Assembly (NCBI GenBank): GCA_012934845.2 | Contig: WNNJ02000543.1 | Location: forward strand, 1-64,000 | From: Pomphorhynchus laevis | Lineage: Eukaryota > Acanthocephala > Palaeacanthocephala > Echinorhynchida > Pomphorhynchidae | Direction of reading: 5' to 3' | Length of the DNA stretch: 64,000 nucleotides | Shown here: positions 1 to 11,280 of the stretch, piece after piece | Layout: every line of letters starts with the position of its first letter | Position numbering within the stretch: the stretch's first letter is position 1 | Translations under genes and position numbers: made by a program | Notes under the pieces: model-generated | Databases searched by the model: none | What the model was told of the DNA's origin: nothing | Seen by the model: the letters and a program-made list of their open reading frames with translations, nothing else

Positions 1-132
1 CTCGTTGGATCCTAAATGGTACGGCAGGTATAATAGTAATGCACGAATGTGCTAAGACAATCTGGCCAAGTTTCTACTAGCACATTCGTGCATTACTATT
101 ATACATGCCGTATCCATTTAGGATCCAACGAG
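1..132. repeat. Foldback MITE-like hairpin
   Basis: The first ~53 bases and bases 79-132 are near-perfect inverted repeats (outer end CTCGTTGGATCC), with one substitution and one extra base, around a ~25-base loop. This is the form of a foldback MITE or the paired ends of a deleted DNA transposon. The left flank is outside the window, so a target duplication cannot be tested. No coding potential. Confidence 0.75.
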
Positions 133-837
133 TGCAGCGACAATTCAGCAACAACCTCTGCCTAGTCTTTAAGGATGGTCCGCACAGCAATTCGATCTGG
201 TTAAGAGCGAAAGCCTCAGACAATTAAGCAAGGTGTCGGAAACGCCTTTATTGGCCTTCTTTTATCGAAGGCCAATATATATTTTGTATATATATTTATA
301 TATATTATATATATTATATATTGAACCCTCATTTTGTAGTCTAAACAGAATTGTTTAACGATATCTATTGACAAATAAATGTTGCTGACAAAAAATTCAT
401 ATTTTAAAAAGAAACAAGAACACACACAAAAATATCTCTGGTATCGTCATTGGCCCCGGTGCTAAATATTTTGTTGATTTATTATTCTACATAATAAAAT
501 TTGAAAGTTGAAAAAACAACTTTCAAATTCTAGCAAACATGAAACAGAATTCAAGTATTTATAAGGTAATTTCGACTTTAACAACACCTAAGGTAAGAGA
601 TTTGTTGTCTGTCTAATGATTATGAGGGTAATGGGGTTCTATTAAATTGTCAGAGCCTATAGAAAGGCAGAAATTGTACAAAATTTTCCTGCGAAGCTTC
701 ACAGTGCAGCACAGCAACAGAATATTATTTAATACAGTCAGGTACTACGAGACGGAGGTTAAAATTTCATTTGCCACCTCTGATTTGGCTAACAATCTAA
801 ACCAATAAATAACAATATTTCTAAAGTTGGTAGCCTG
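133..837. other. AT-rich stretch, no gene seen
   Basis: No gene is supported. It holds a TA-rich run near 280-320 and a small perfect hairpin near 500-527 (arms TTTGAAAGTTG). Short reading frames here look random. Confidence 0.5.
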
Positions 838-2290
838 ATTTCAAAGCCTATCATGGCTTCCTTGAAAATAACGAATCTCCCTCATCACTTAAGCAAAAAG
901 ATATTGAAGTACTTCAATTACTTTTCAAAGTCTCTGATTTTCGCCCCATTAAGGGGAAGAATGGGCTACTTATTCAGATTGGTTTTGTCTCGGCTCCCAG
1001 CAACATTGTCGATACGTTAACCAAAACGTCCTGCAACCCGTTCATGGACTTTAATTTGATGTTTATACTTTTCAACAATGATCACATGACCATCCCCCAC
1101 TGCAATCCCTATCATGAATGGGGGCACTGGGCCTCAATGTGTAAGGCAGAGAAGATCTGTGGCTACTGTTCCTCTAAAGAATGTATCGACATCGGGGGGG
1201 GTAATGTTCCTCTACTCCACGGTGTGTTAACTGCTCTGGTCCGCATCCCTCCTGGTCCAGGAGATGTGAGGTTTTTAAGGTGTATCGGCTCAAATTATGT
1301 CCTTCACATACAGTTAAAACTCCTGCTAGCTATTCTGAAACCAGCGGTGGGATGTCTAACATGGACATTATACGTCTTTTTGATTCTTAAAAGCAAGCTA
1401 TCTTAAAACAAATACAGCAACTCAACAATAGTCATTTCGCACTGCTTTAGTCAGTTTCATCGATCTCTCCAGCAGCTATTCCATAGTCAAAGAAACGATG
1501 GGCTTCGGCCCACACCCTGCCTCTATTGTAGATAGGCAAACTACTCAAGGGCAAGTCCGTGAAAGCCTCTAACACGGGAAATGAAGATACTGCCGGTGGA
1601 CAAGTGCCCATCCTGGACGGAGTTAGTGGAGGAAAAGGCAACCCTTCCGCCCCTAGCTCTGTCTAGGGATGAGGCACTCCCACCCAGCTAACTCAACACA
1701 ATGCAGAGTACTCGTGAGCCTTTTTCACTAAATATCCTTCAGTGGAATTCAGGAGGTGCTTCTGCCCATAAACCTCCTTCTAGTAGAGATGCAGATGTTA
1801 TAGTCCATCAGGAGACGCGGTCTATCCGTCTCCCCCATGACATTACTCGATTCATACCTAAGCACACCTGCTCCCACTATACTACGTATATAACCCCTCC
1901 ACACTCTTCTTCATCCCAAGGACTCTTGATCTTAGTTAAGTTCTCCTTAAGGTCCTACATCCTGTTTAATTACTCGTGTCCAGCCATGTCTTGTTTAGTA
2001 GTTTCACTCTGTAAGAACGGTAAACGCCTCAGTCTTGCCAATGTCTACATCCGTCCTAGGGAGATACACAAGAAACGTGACCTCCTGGATGGTATTATTG
2101 AAAGCAGCTATGACATGATACTGGGAGACTTCAAAGACAGAACTGGTCGTTAGATCAACGCAGCACTTCACAGAGCTATAAACGGTTATCATATTCATAA
2201 CCCACCGTCCCCACCTTTCATTGCACATCAACAAATTCAATCCTCGACATTTTACTGCTTCACTCTAGGTGGTTGCTTAAACCCCTCTGT
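838..2290 (+). mobile_element. LINE copy 1 (I/Jockey-like), 5' part
   Basis: Decayed copy of a two-ORF non-LTR retrotransposon. Around 1085-1190 is an ORF1 (gag-like) remnant with a zinc knuckle of the form C..(Y)..WGHWASMC. From 1701 an ORF2 begins with an AP-endonuclease domain: it opens with NILQWNSGG, then VIVHQETR, LANVYIRP and the catalytic-type MILGDF. Reading stops at 2153 and the copy runs out near 2290, before any reverse transcriptase. The leader at 1440-1700 is matched in copy 2 (2500-2815) and copy 3 (6880-7140), so the three belong to one family in head-to-tail order. The clade is inferred from the CCHC ORF1 plus APE endonuclease and could be another I/Jockey-group member. Confidence 0.75.
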
Positions 2291-2394
2291 TTAAGAGTAT
2301 TTAAGTCTTGAATAAGAAGAGATATGTTCCTCTTCTCCTTGTGCATCAATTGCAGGGGGTCCCACCCCGCGTGATCCCGCAAATGCTCCTATTT

Positions 2395-5306
2395 TAAAAC
2401 ATACAGGAACGCCTTTACTAATCGGCCGGAAAAGAAAAAAGAAGGCTCATTTTCGAATATATGTTCTCGAATGTCAGACAGCGAGTTAATGAGACTAATT
2501 GACATAAAGATCAACGCCGCTGTGAAAAAATAGGAGAACCTGATCTTGACCCTTACTGGGGTCGTATATTCCAACCCACTCCTTCCGAAACCCATAATCC
2601 CAGAATCAAATAAAGGGTGGGGGCTTCGGTATATACTGTTCCTCCCATTAAGATTGGGAAGTTATTAAAGGGTAATAATGCCGACTCACAGGGAAATGAA
2701 GATATTGCCCGTGGGCAAGTGCCCACTCTGGATGACGCCAATGGTGGAAGGGTAACCCGTCCACCCCTAGCCCCGTCTAGGGGTCAGGCAATCCCACCCA
2801 TCTGACCGAACACAATGAAGAGTACTCGTCAGCCTTTTTCACTGAATATCCTTCAGTGGAATTCGGGAGGAGCTTTTGCCCTTAGGAGCGAACACAATGA
2901 AGAGTACTCGTCAGCCTTTTTCACTGAATATCCTTCAGTGGAATTCGGGAGATGCGGTCTATCAGTCTCCCCCATGACATTACTCCATTCATCCCTAAGC
3001 ACACCTGCTCCCACTATAATACGTATATAACCCCGCCTCACTCCTCTTCATCTCAAGGTCTATTAACCTTAGTTAAATGCTCTTTAAGGTCTTCCCTTCT
3101 ACTAAACCATTCTTGTCCACCCCTGTCTTGATTAGTTATATCACTCTTTAAGAACGGTAAACGCCTTAGTCTAGCCAATGTCTACATCCATACAGGTAAG
3201 ATTCACAATAACCGAGACTTTCTGGATAGGATTATTGATAGCGGCTATGACATGGTACTTGGTGATTTCAACGGCAGAACTGGTCGTTGTATTAATACTA
3301 CACTCCGCAGAGCCAGGAACGGTTATCTTATTCACAAACCACCGTCCCCTCCTTTCATTGTACATCAACGAATTCACTTATCGACTTATTACTGCTTTAT
3401 GAGAGGTGTTTGTTGAAACCCCACTGTACGGAGCGGTTGTGACAACATCTGTCCACCTCTCATGGCTTGATTCGTTGGCAAGTAGAAGAGGATACGCTTC
3501 TTCGCAGGAGATTTCACTTTGATCCTATCATAGTAGTTTTCTTTCAGGCAGCTATCCAACGCTTCCCCTGAATTGGTAATGAGAGTCTAACTGAATTTAA
3601 TTCCTACGTCTCTTCGTAAGCTACCGCGATGCTTTCGACTAACTATAAAGGTCGTATATACAATCCAACTCCGACGATACTCAAGACCTTAGCATATATG
3701 CTCTGTCTTCCCAATCTATTTGTTTCTGCCAGACTAGCTATCTCGAATGAAGGAGCACTAGGTATAGGTTCCAACTGGGTAAGAATAGGGCAAGCATTGC
3801 TGCCCTTTATCCAATTCAGTTTTCGTTCTGGAAGATATTCAAGAAGGAGAAATTTGTCTGTTAGGAGGATAGAGCATTCGGGTGGATTGGAAAAATAGGT
3901 CTTGATAAGGTTTTGGAGGAGTCACTATCCATACATAATTATAGAGCCACTTAATCATCTAAACCAATCCCGCTTTGGGGAGACTTCAGGAGTAGAGATC
4001 GATCTGTCACAAATATTCTTGACTCCTGGAGGCCTCTTCCGGGCACCTCCAAATAAGTCGCTCTACTCTCTTCTCGTGATTGTCAGCTTTTGACAGCCGA
4101 ACAAAGAAGAGAAGTGGCCGTCACAATGCTTTTAGCCACCCCTTTCGATGTGACCGACTTCAACATTAGTAGACGAGTTTATATACCTAAGAACAATCCG
4201 GTCTTTTGTCCTAAAGACCTGCGGTCTATTTCGATTCAGAATTTTCTTGTGTCGATTTACGAGAAAGCGCTTGCACGTAAAATACGTGATCATTTAAGTA
4301 AGTGAATTTTAATCCCACCAGGTTTCTACGGGTTCGTCAAAGATCGCTCGGTCTATTCAGCTGTAGGTGAAGTGCATCAGTTCTGTCAGGATAATAGTCA
4401 TCAATTTGCTGTGGCTGTTTTCCTTGATTTTTCTGCTGCATTTGATCGCATCTCCATTCCCTTTGTTATTTCTCTCAGATCATTTGGGTTGCCTGTGAGA
4501 ATTGTTAACAGGGTGAAGATACTGCTGTACACCAAGCGATTCTTTTATGAAGACGACCCTAATGCGTGTCAGTTCTACGCTATTACTGGTGTGCCTCAAG
4601 GTTCCTTCTTTCTCCTATCTTGTTTCTTGCTGAATCCATTGAACTCTTCAAAATATATAAACACGAACAACGTCTAGTGGTATACGCTAATGATACCACA
4701 GCCCTGTTCTCTGGACGCAAGTGTAAAGATGTAGTCTCGGACATCAGCCGATTCTTTTTAAGATTAAAAGAGCAGTTAATCCAGTTCGATGTTATTTTAA
4801 ACTCCGCTAAGTCGCATGTGGTAGTATTCCATGGCACCCCTGCAACAAAGAAATAACTTAGGAGATTAGCCCTCTCTGCACTCTCTTCCATTTTGACTAA
4901 TCAACCACTCCCTACCTTCACGAGTCGAGTAAAATACCTGGAGTTCACTGTTACAATGAACTGGTCGGCGAAAGCCGACCTGGATAGACTTAAACATATC
5001 CTGAAAAAAGCTAGGTGGGCCCTAAAACGGGCCTAACATCGGTCATTGAGAGAGAAAACCCAAGTGCGCCTCTGAGGTACTTATTCTATCTCGGGATTAG
5101 TCTTCTTTTCTAAAGGACGTCCCCCAGAGTTAAGGCTAAGGTTTCTCACGCTCCTCGTCTCTCGTTTACCCATCATAGTCCGCCTCGATTGAACTCTTCG
5201 GGGGGGGGTGAAAGACCCCGGGTGGTTTAGTCGGAAGGCGACGTATTAGATTGGTTGAAGGGCTCAAATCCCACTGGACCTGAGGCCATGAAGATAGATT
5301 GAAGAC
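2395..5306 (+). mobile_element. LINE copy 2 (I/Jockey-like), nearly full ORF2 span
   Basis: Second copy of the same LINE, running from the end of ORF1 through endonuclease (2815-3400) and reverse transcriptase (4090-4860) to the 3' tail. RT landmarks: RSISIQNFLVSIYEKALAR, then FLDFSAAFDRIS (motif A), GVPQGS (motif B) and VYANDTTALF, a decayed xADD box. Several frame breaks and stops separate these blocks. About 60 bases at the ORF2 start (around 2808-2868) are repeated at 2889-2950, a local tandem duplication. The 3' UTR has a GC-rich block (5215-5285) shared with copy 3, and the copy ends near the sequence TTGAAGAC. Confidence 0.75.
5215..5285 (+). other. tRNA-like promoter-box block in LINE 3' tail
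   Basis: Within the 3' UTR, TGGTTTAGTCGG resembles a pol III A box and GGCTCAAATCC resembles a B box, about 36 bases apart. The same block recurs at 9377-9447 in copy 3, so it belongs to the family. No cloverleaf was fitted. It may be a tRNA-derived tail or chance. Confidence 0.3.
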
Positions 5307-5317
5307 TTAAAACAAAC

Positions 5318-5550
5318 TGAATTAATCAAATCAGCTAGCTGAGTTTACGTATTTAATATAATTATAAAATAAACAAAACATAATAATGCTAAATCAAAAT
5401 TTAATAATTAAATAATAAAATAAATAATTGTTTTTAGATTTTCTATAATTTAAATCAAGTTAAAATAAAAAATTGAAATTTAAAATAAACGTCATGTTTA
5501 TGAATTGACTAATAAATAACATACGTTGTATCAGAATAAGAATTATACTG
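5318..5550 (-). mobile_element. Solo Naiad 3'UTR/pLTR fragment
   Basis: Matches, in antisense, the 3' untranslated region that follows the complete Naiad ORF (16830-17065). It starts with the AATCAAATCAGCTAGCTGAG end and stops around GTATCAGAATAAGAATTA, short of the conserved structured block. It is an isolated end fragment. Confidence 0.75.
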
Positions 5551-6060
5551 ATATTTCTGAAGATATTTCTGAAGAAGATATTTCTGACATGCTTTTCGTT
5601 ATTCGTTTTCTTTTTAAGTGTCATTTATCCTCATGTATTATTTTGTTAAGAAAGTCTTTATTTATTTATTTATTTGAAGTGATGCGCTACGATGCTGCAT
5701 CGTGTTCACATGTTATAATAAGGAAAAATTTGCAACAGCGGAGCACTATCGGTGCATCAAAGAAACCAACAGTTTTTGCTTTCATTGGAGATACAGTCAA
5801 AGAAGGATTAAAGGTTTGTGATCTTGCAAATATATGTTTCTAGAACGGAGGGTGAACTCCCTCCTGTGCCAAAATTAACTAACTTGGTAGTGATAAAGAT
5901 GAAAACACCATTGGAGAAAATCTCTCTTTAACATATTTTTGAGAGAGTTCGCTTCGAAATTTCAGAAGAGTTCTTTTCTATTCTATTCGATTCCTCGAAG
6001 CAAAGTTCGAATTTCTTTTTCTTCCCCAGATCTGGCATACTCATATCTAAACTATTTCAC
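5551..6060. other. No recognised gene
   Basis: An open frame on the plus strand (5526-5843, 105 codons) begins in the Naiad fragment and is unlike any family I recognise. I do not support it as a gene. The remainder is AT-rich with no repeat I can name. Confidence 0.35.
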
Positions 6061-6068
6061 AAAAAAAC

Positions 6069-9000
6069 TTGTCTGACAGTGACTCGACTGATTATAAGTC
6101 CATTCAAGCAACTCTAAAGGTTTCGAATTTTCCTGCATATGCCTCTAATGAAATTATTGAAAACTTCGAGAAGAGCTTTAAGGTGACAAACACTCGCCTC
6201 ATTATGAGAAAAAATAGTCTAGCCATTCCTATTCTGTTCTGCTCCACTGCCGTGGAACAGAACAAAATAGGAATGTTGCTAACAGCAAGTGCAACCCATT
6301 ATTGGGTTACAATCTGGTTTTCACAGTAATTGAGACAGGCTCACTAACGCTCCCACATTGCAATAGATGCCATGGATGGGTACACTGGGCCTCGACTTGT
6401 TCTAGGCCCCATACTTGTGATGTATGTGGAACTGGGGAAGTTCACGAGGGGAAATTTGCACTATCCCCTCAATGCTCTAACTGTGGAGGACCCCACTTTG
6501 CGTGGTCTAAACGTTACCCATATTTCAAGGCTTATAATAGACGACATATCGGTTCACCGGCACCTAGACCAGCTTGCTTTACTGTATCCTCAGCCAATCC
6601 TTGTAAGGTAAGAATGACTGATTGCGATATTGTGACTTCGATGGATATAAGGATGCAGATTTTAAAAGATGAATTTCAATTCATTGTTTCAGCCAATCCT
6701 TGTAAGGTAAGAATGACCGATTGCGATATTGTGACTTCGATGGATATAAGGATGCAGATTTTAAAGGATGAATTTCAATTCATTGTTGTCAACTTACTAA
6801 AAGAACATGTGGAATCGCGTTCCCCTCTTCCTGTTTTATCGAAGGCCAATATATCGAAGTAGGTATATTGGCCACATGTGGAATTGCGTTCTCCTCTTCC
6901 TATTTTATCGAAGGCCAATAGGCCACATGGGTCCAAAAAGAGGCCTGCTGTAAGATTGCCTTTAGATCCGAAGAAACTTGCGAGGACTAATGGATCGCAA
7001 TGGGCGATAGCCCCGGAAATGAAGACAATAGCGGTGGGCAAGTGTCTTCTACTGGCGGGGATGAAAGTGAGAAGGGCAACCTATCTCTCCTGGCTCCTGC
7101 TCCGGGTAGGCAATCGCACTCCAGCTGAATTAACACAATGCAAAGTAGCTCCACTGAATATTCTTCAGTGAAACTCGGGAGGTGCTTCTGCCCTTAGCCT
7201 TCTATCTGGTAGAGACGCATATGTTTAAGTCCCTTAGGATACGCGGTATATCCGTCTCCCCCGGAACATTAATCGATTTATCCCTAAGCACATTTATACC
7301 CACTTTACTCTGTACATAACCCTACCTCACTCCTCTTCATCTCAAGGTCTTCCTTCCTGTTAAACTATTCATGTTCAGCCCTGTCTTGTTTAGCTATATC
7401 GCTCTGTAGAAACGGTAAACGCATCAGCATAGCCAATATCTATATCCGGCCAGAATAAATTCACAAGAACCCTGACCTCCTGGATGGTATATTCGGTGGT
7501 GGTTATGACATGATACTTGGTGACTTCAACGACATAACTGGTCGTTGGATTAATAAAGCACGCCGCAGAGCCAGGAATGACTATCTTATTCACACACCTT
7601 TCATTGCTCAACAACTAATTATCTTCTCGACATTTTACTGCTACATAAGATGTGGTTGTTTAAACTTATCTGTACTGAGCAGTCGCGACAACAACAGACC
7701 ACCTCTCATGACCTAATTCGCTGGCGAATAGAGAAGGATATGTTACTAATAAGGAGGTTTCACTTTAATCCTATCAGAGTGGCCTTCTTTCAGGCAGCTA
7801 TCCAACTCTTTCCCATAATTGGAAATGAGAGTTTGACCGAATTTAATTCCTACCTCTCTTCGCAAGCTACCGCGTTCCTCTCGACTACCTATAAAGGTCA
7901 AATATACGATCCCATTCCAGCAAAACTCAAGGTCCTAGCTAAAATGCTACACTTTCCTAACCTCTCTGTTTTCGCCAGACAGGACCTCTCGAATGAATAG
8001 TGGATCACTAGATTTACAGCTGATTAGGGATATGACGAGTCTTGCTTACCTTAAACCTTCTCATTCTTCCTTTTGGAAGATATTCAATAAAGATAAGTTT
8101 ACCTGCTGGAAGGAAAGCTCTGTGGGTTGGATTGGGAGCATTGTCCTTGACAGAGGTTTAGAAGAATCACTATACTTACATAACTATTGAGCCACTCAAT
8201 CTCCTCAACTAATCCTGTCTTGGGGTAACTTCAGGAACAGGGACTTATCTATTAAGCATATCCTTAAATCTTGGAGTTCACTTCCTCGCACCTCCAAATC
8301 CGTCGCTCCACTATCTTCTCTGGTCTGTCAGCTTTTGACAACCGATCAAAGAAGAGAAATGGCCGTCACATTACTTTTAGCCTCACCTTCCGATGTAGCC
8401 GGCATCAATATTAGCCGTAGTTTTTTCATCAAAACGTAATCCGGTCTCATGTCCTAAAGAGCTGCGGCCGATTTCGATTTTGAACTCCCTCATCTCCATC
8501 TACGAAAAAGCGCTTGCGCGTAGAATCCGCGATCATTTAATTAGACGTAATTTTATCCCACCAAGTTTTCATGTGTTTGTCAGAGGGCGCCCGGTCCATT
8601 CAGAAATTGGTAAAGTGCATCAGTATTGTCGGAATAACAATCATCAATTTGTTGTGACTGTTTTCCTTGATTTTTCTGATACATTTGAAAGCATCTTCAT
8701 TCACTTTGTTATCTTTTCTCTCAGGTCTCTAGAGATATTGCTGTACACCAAGCGGTCCTAATATGAAGACGACCCTGATGCACGTCGTCTCTACCCTACT
8801 ACCGGTGTGCCCCCAGACTCACCACTTTCTCCAATCTTATATTTTGCTGCCTCCATCGAACTATATAAGATATTTTAACGCGATATTTTATGTAGTCTCG
8901 GACATTAGCCGTTTCCTTTTAAGATTAAAAGACCAGTTGACCATGACCAATCTTATTTTGAACTAATCGAAATCACATGTGGTCGTCTTTCATGGTGCCC

Positions 9001-9470
9001 CTGCCACCAAGAAAAAATTAAAGATATTAAAGCACTATCAGCTTTATCTTCCATATTGACTAATCAACCACTGCCCACCTTCACAAGTCGAGTAAAATAT
9101 CTGGAGTTCACTATTACGGTTAACTGGTTAGAGAAAAATGACCGAGATAGACTTAAAGGTATCCTGAAGAAAGCTAGGTGGCCCGGAAACGGGCTCAGCA
9201 TATGTCGTTGAATGAGAAAACCTAAGTGCTCCTCTAGGGTACTTGGACTATCTCGGGATTAGTCTTCTTTTCGAGAGGACGTCCCACATAGCAAAGACTA
9301 AGGTTTCTTAAGCTCCTCCTCTCGCGATTACCGAACATAAGTTGCATTAATTGGACTCTATGGGGTTGGGTGAGAGACCCCGGGTGGTTCAGTCGAGAGC
9401 GACGTGTTGAATCGGCTAGAGGGCTCAGATCCAGCTGGAACTGAGGTCTTAGAAATTTGTTGGAAGACTG
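6069..9470 (+). mobile_element. LINE copy 3 (I/Jockey-like), ORF1 to 3' tail
   Basis: The longest copy of the family. ORF1 (6069-6862) carries the best zinc-knuckle array: CNRCHGWVHWASTC (CX2CX4HX4C), then CDVC...C, then CSNCGGPHFAW, as in I/Jockey-group gag proteins. ORF2 begins near 7137 (PLNILQ), with endonuclease pieces at 7385-7720 and RT pieces at 8340-8960 (NSLISIYEKALARRIRDHL; FLDFSDTFESI). The RT is more decayed than in copy 2 and the xxDD region appears deleted. The 3' UTR repeats the tRNA-like block at 9377-9447. Multiple stops and shifts make it non-functional. Confidence 0.75.
6591..6788 (+). repeat. 99 bp in-frame tandem duplication in LINE ORF1
   Basis: Two copies of a 99-base unit lie head to tail, beginning at 6591 and 6690, with about two mismatches. 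Each encodes the same 33 residues starting SANPCKVRMTD. The length is a multiple of three, so the frame is preserved. Confidence 0.85.
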
Positions 9471-9509
9471 TGCAAAAAGTGATTTTGCAGTATCAAAATC
9501 ACTAACATC

Positions 9510-9600
9510 ACAGTGTCATATGATTTGAAGATTTTGTGCTCGTGGCAAAATTATCAACAAATAATCCGAAAGCAAATATTAAACAAATAATTTAAATTTT
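9510..9600. repeat. tRNA-flanking repeat, copy 1
   Basis: About 85 bases containing CACAGTGTCAT and GGCAAAATTATCAACAAATAA, repeated at 9776-9860 and 11022-11105. The copies bracket the two tRNA genes, so tRNA plus repeat looks like the duplicated unit. Confidence 0.7.
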
Positions 9601-9655
9601 AATCATGATGCAAAAACACATATATGAAATCATCTTTTACGACGGAATAACTTTT

Positions 9656-9727
9656 TAGCAGCGAGTGGTTTCGATCCACCGACCTCTGAGTTATGAGCCC
9701 AGCACGCTTCCACTGCGCCACGCTGCT
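9656..9727 (-). tRNA. Initiator tRNA-Met (CAT), copy 1
   Basis: A complete 72-nt cloverleaf on the minus strand. The acceptor stem AGCAGCG/CGCTGCT is perfect and starts with the A1:U72 pair typical of eukaryotic initiators. The D stem is GCGC/GCGT. The anticodon loop CTCATAA holds CAT. The T loop reads ATCGAAA instead of TTCNANN, the hallmark of eukaryotic initiator tRNA. One G-U pair interrupts the initiator GGG/CCC anticodon stem (GGG/CTC). CCA is not encoded, as expected. No run of four or more T follows within about 45 bases on the RNA-sense strand, which is unusual for a pol III gene. Identical to the copy at 10906-10977. Confidence 0.93.
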
Positions 9728-9775
9728 GTTCCTACCTACATGTTTTGCTTAAAAAATAAAACTATAATAATTCAA

Positions 9776-9860
9776 AATCACAGTGTCAAGATTCGAAAAT
9801 CCTGTTTGTGGCAAAATTATCAACAAATAATTAGAATAGAAAATATTCTACAAATGTTCA
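9776..9860. repeat. tRNA-flanking repeat, copy 2
   Basis: Second copy of the ~85-base repeat on the 5' side of tRNA copy 1. It ends with GAATAGAAAATATTCTACAA, as the third copy does. Confidence 0.75.
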
Positions 9861-10209
9861 ATGACTGAAGACAGATTTCTCTCCATATTCTGTAGAATTT
9901 TCGTAGGCGATATAACTGCGTTTATAATAACTGCGTCTATAACTGAGTTTGGGACTCGACAAGTCAACTTATTTGTTGATATAGCATAACAATTGCAGTC
10001 GCTTTGCGTTTGGGTATTCTGATCTGTACAGCCAGGTATGCAGCTGTTGATCACGAATCGACTGTTTCGGAAGACATGTATTGCGCTAGAACATGTAGTC
10101 GTCACACCCGCCATGATGAGGTTTATAACCTAATCAATATGACATTTACAGCCGCCGAGGTCCCATGTCCCCTTTAGACAAGTGGTCACAGCCGAATTGA
10201 CGGTAAATA

Positions 10210-10630
10210 AACCTACGATGGGTCTCTAATACCATGAAAAACGGAAACATCTTGATTTTGGACTACATTTCCAAATACTCTCCAAACAGCCATGTTACAA
10301 GTACTACTGATGACGCAGGATGTGCCTCGATTGATGCTGATGAATTGAAAACGCACAATTACCATTGTATTGACCATACTTAATTATCATTTGTGTCGTT
10401 GACTTTTGAGACACTTGTAGCTTTTTGTCCGTTGGCCATCATGTTCTTCGAAGATTCGGGAAAAAGATTCGGTCGGGTCACTTCTAACCAGCGCGCTGGA
10501 CGATTCCTTATGCAGCGTCTAAGCGCTGCTGTTCAAAGGGGCAATGCAGCATGTACGCAGAAGTCGATCTTTGCCGCGTCCTCAGCCCAGACAGTCGTCT
10601 ACAACAGAGAATTGGATATCTTTGATAAGG
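10210..10630 (+). pseudogene. REL-type LINE C-terminal nuclease fragment
   Basis: Translated pieces read KNGNILILDY, then ETLVAFCPLA, then RAGRFLMQRLSAAVQRGNAA. They match the C-terminal end of a restriction-enzyme-like (REL) nuclease-bearing reverse-transcriptase family found in many invertebrates, whose usual blocks are W+D+TCVD, VETLG and SxAxQRGNAAS. A related fragment lies at 19859-20290. The piece lies between the two tRNA genes and has no RT, so it is a 5'-truncated insertion. Stops interrupt its first half. The open frame continues to 10779 with sequence I do not recognise. Confidence 0.6.
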
Positions 10631-10905
10631 GATCGCAAGTGTCGACGTTTGATCAAAGACTGTCCATTAACATTTTGGGCAACGGAGAAATTATGAAATC
10701 TAACCGCGAAAATCAAAACTACAGCGTTTACTCAATCAATACTGACACGTTTAAGATGCATATTTGTTTGGGTTCTTAACCGGCGGTTTCAAATTATACC
10801 ACGATAACAATCAACTTTTCTTCAACAAATAATTTACATTTTTATTAGAGCATGATGGTAAATAAATATTTCGTATACATTATCGTTAGTAGCCGTATCA
10901 ATATT

Positions 10906-10977
10906 TAGCAGCGAGTGGTTTCGATCCACCGACCTCTGAGTTATGAGCCCAGCACGCTTCCACTGCGCCACGCTGCT
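10906..10977 (-). tRNA. Initiator tRNA-Met (CAT), copy 2
   Basis: The same 72-nt sequence as the copy at 9656-9727: A1:U72 acceptor, CAT anticodon, ATCGAAA T loop. Its upstream side (11022-11105) carries the same ~85-base repeat. Again no pol III T-run follows closely. The two genes are about 1.25 kb apart in the same orientation, suggesting a segmental tandem duplication later split by a REL nuclease fragment. Confidence 0.93.
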
Positions 10978-11021
10978 GTTCCGCACCCACATAATTCTAA
11001 TAAAATTCTAATAATTCAATA

Positions 11022-11105
11022 CCACAGTGTCATGATTCAAAAATTTTTTTAGTGGCAAAATTATCAACAAATAATTCGAATAGAAAATATTCTACAAATA
11101 ATTTA
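11022..11105. repeat. tRNA-flanking repeat, copy 3
   Basis: Third copy of the ~85-base repeat, on the 5' side of tRNA copy 2. Confidence 0.75.
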
Positions 11106-11280
11106 AATCGCTCTTTAATGAATGATTCTAAAGTTAAAATTAATGATTTAAAATTAATGAATGATTCTCATTTGCTATTCAATTATATATTTGAACACTG
11201 AACTAAATGTTCTAATTTTGGCTAGACTACAAACATTATAATTTTAGGTAAAAAAATATTTTAGTTTTTTAAAAATTTTC

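Noticed and set aside
9848-10114. 88-codon minus-strand open frame next to the tRNA gene
   Set aside because: It overlaps the flanking repeat and matches nothing; composition looks random.
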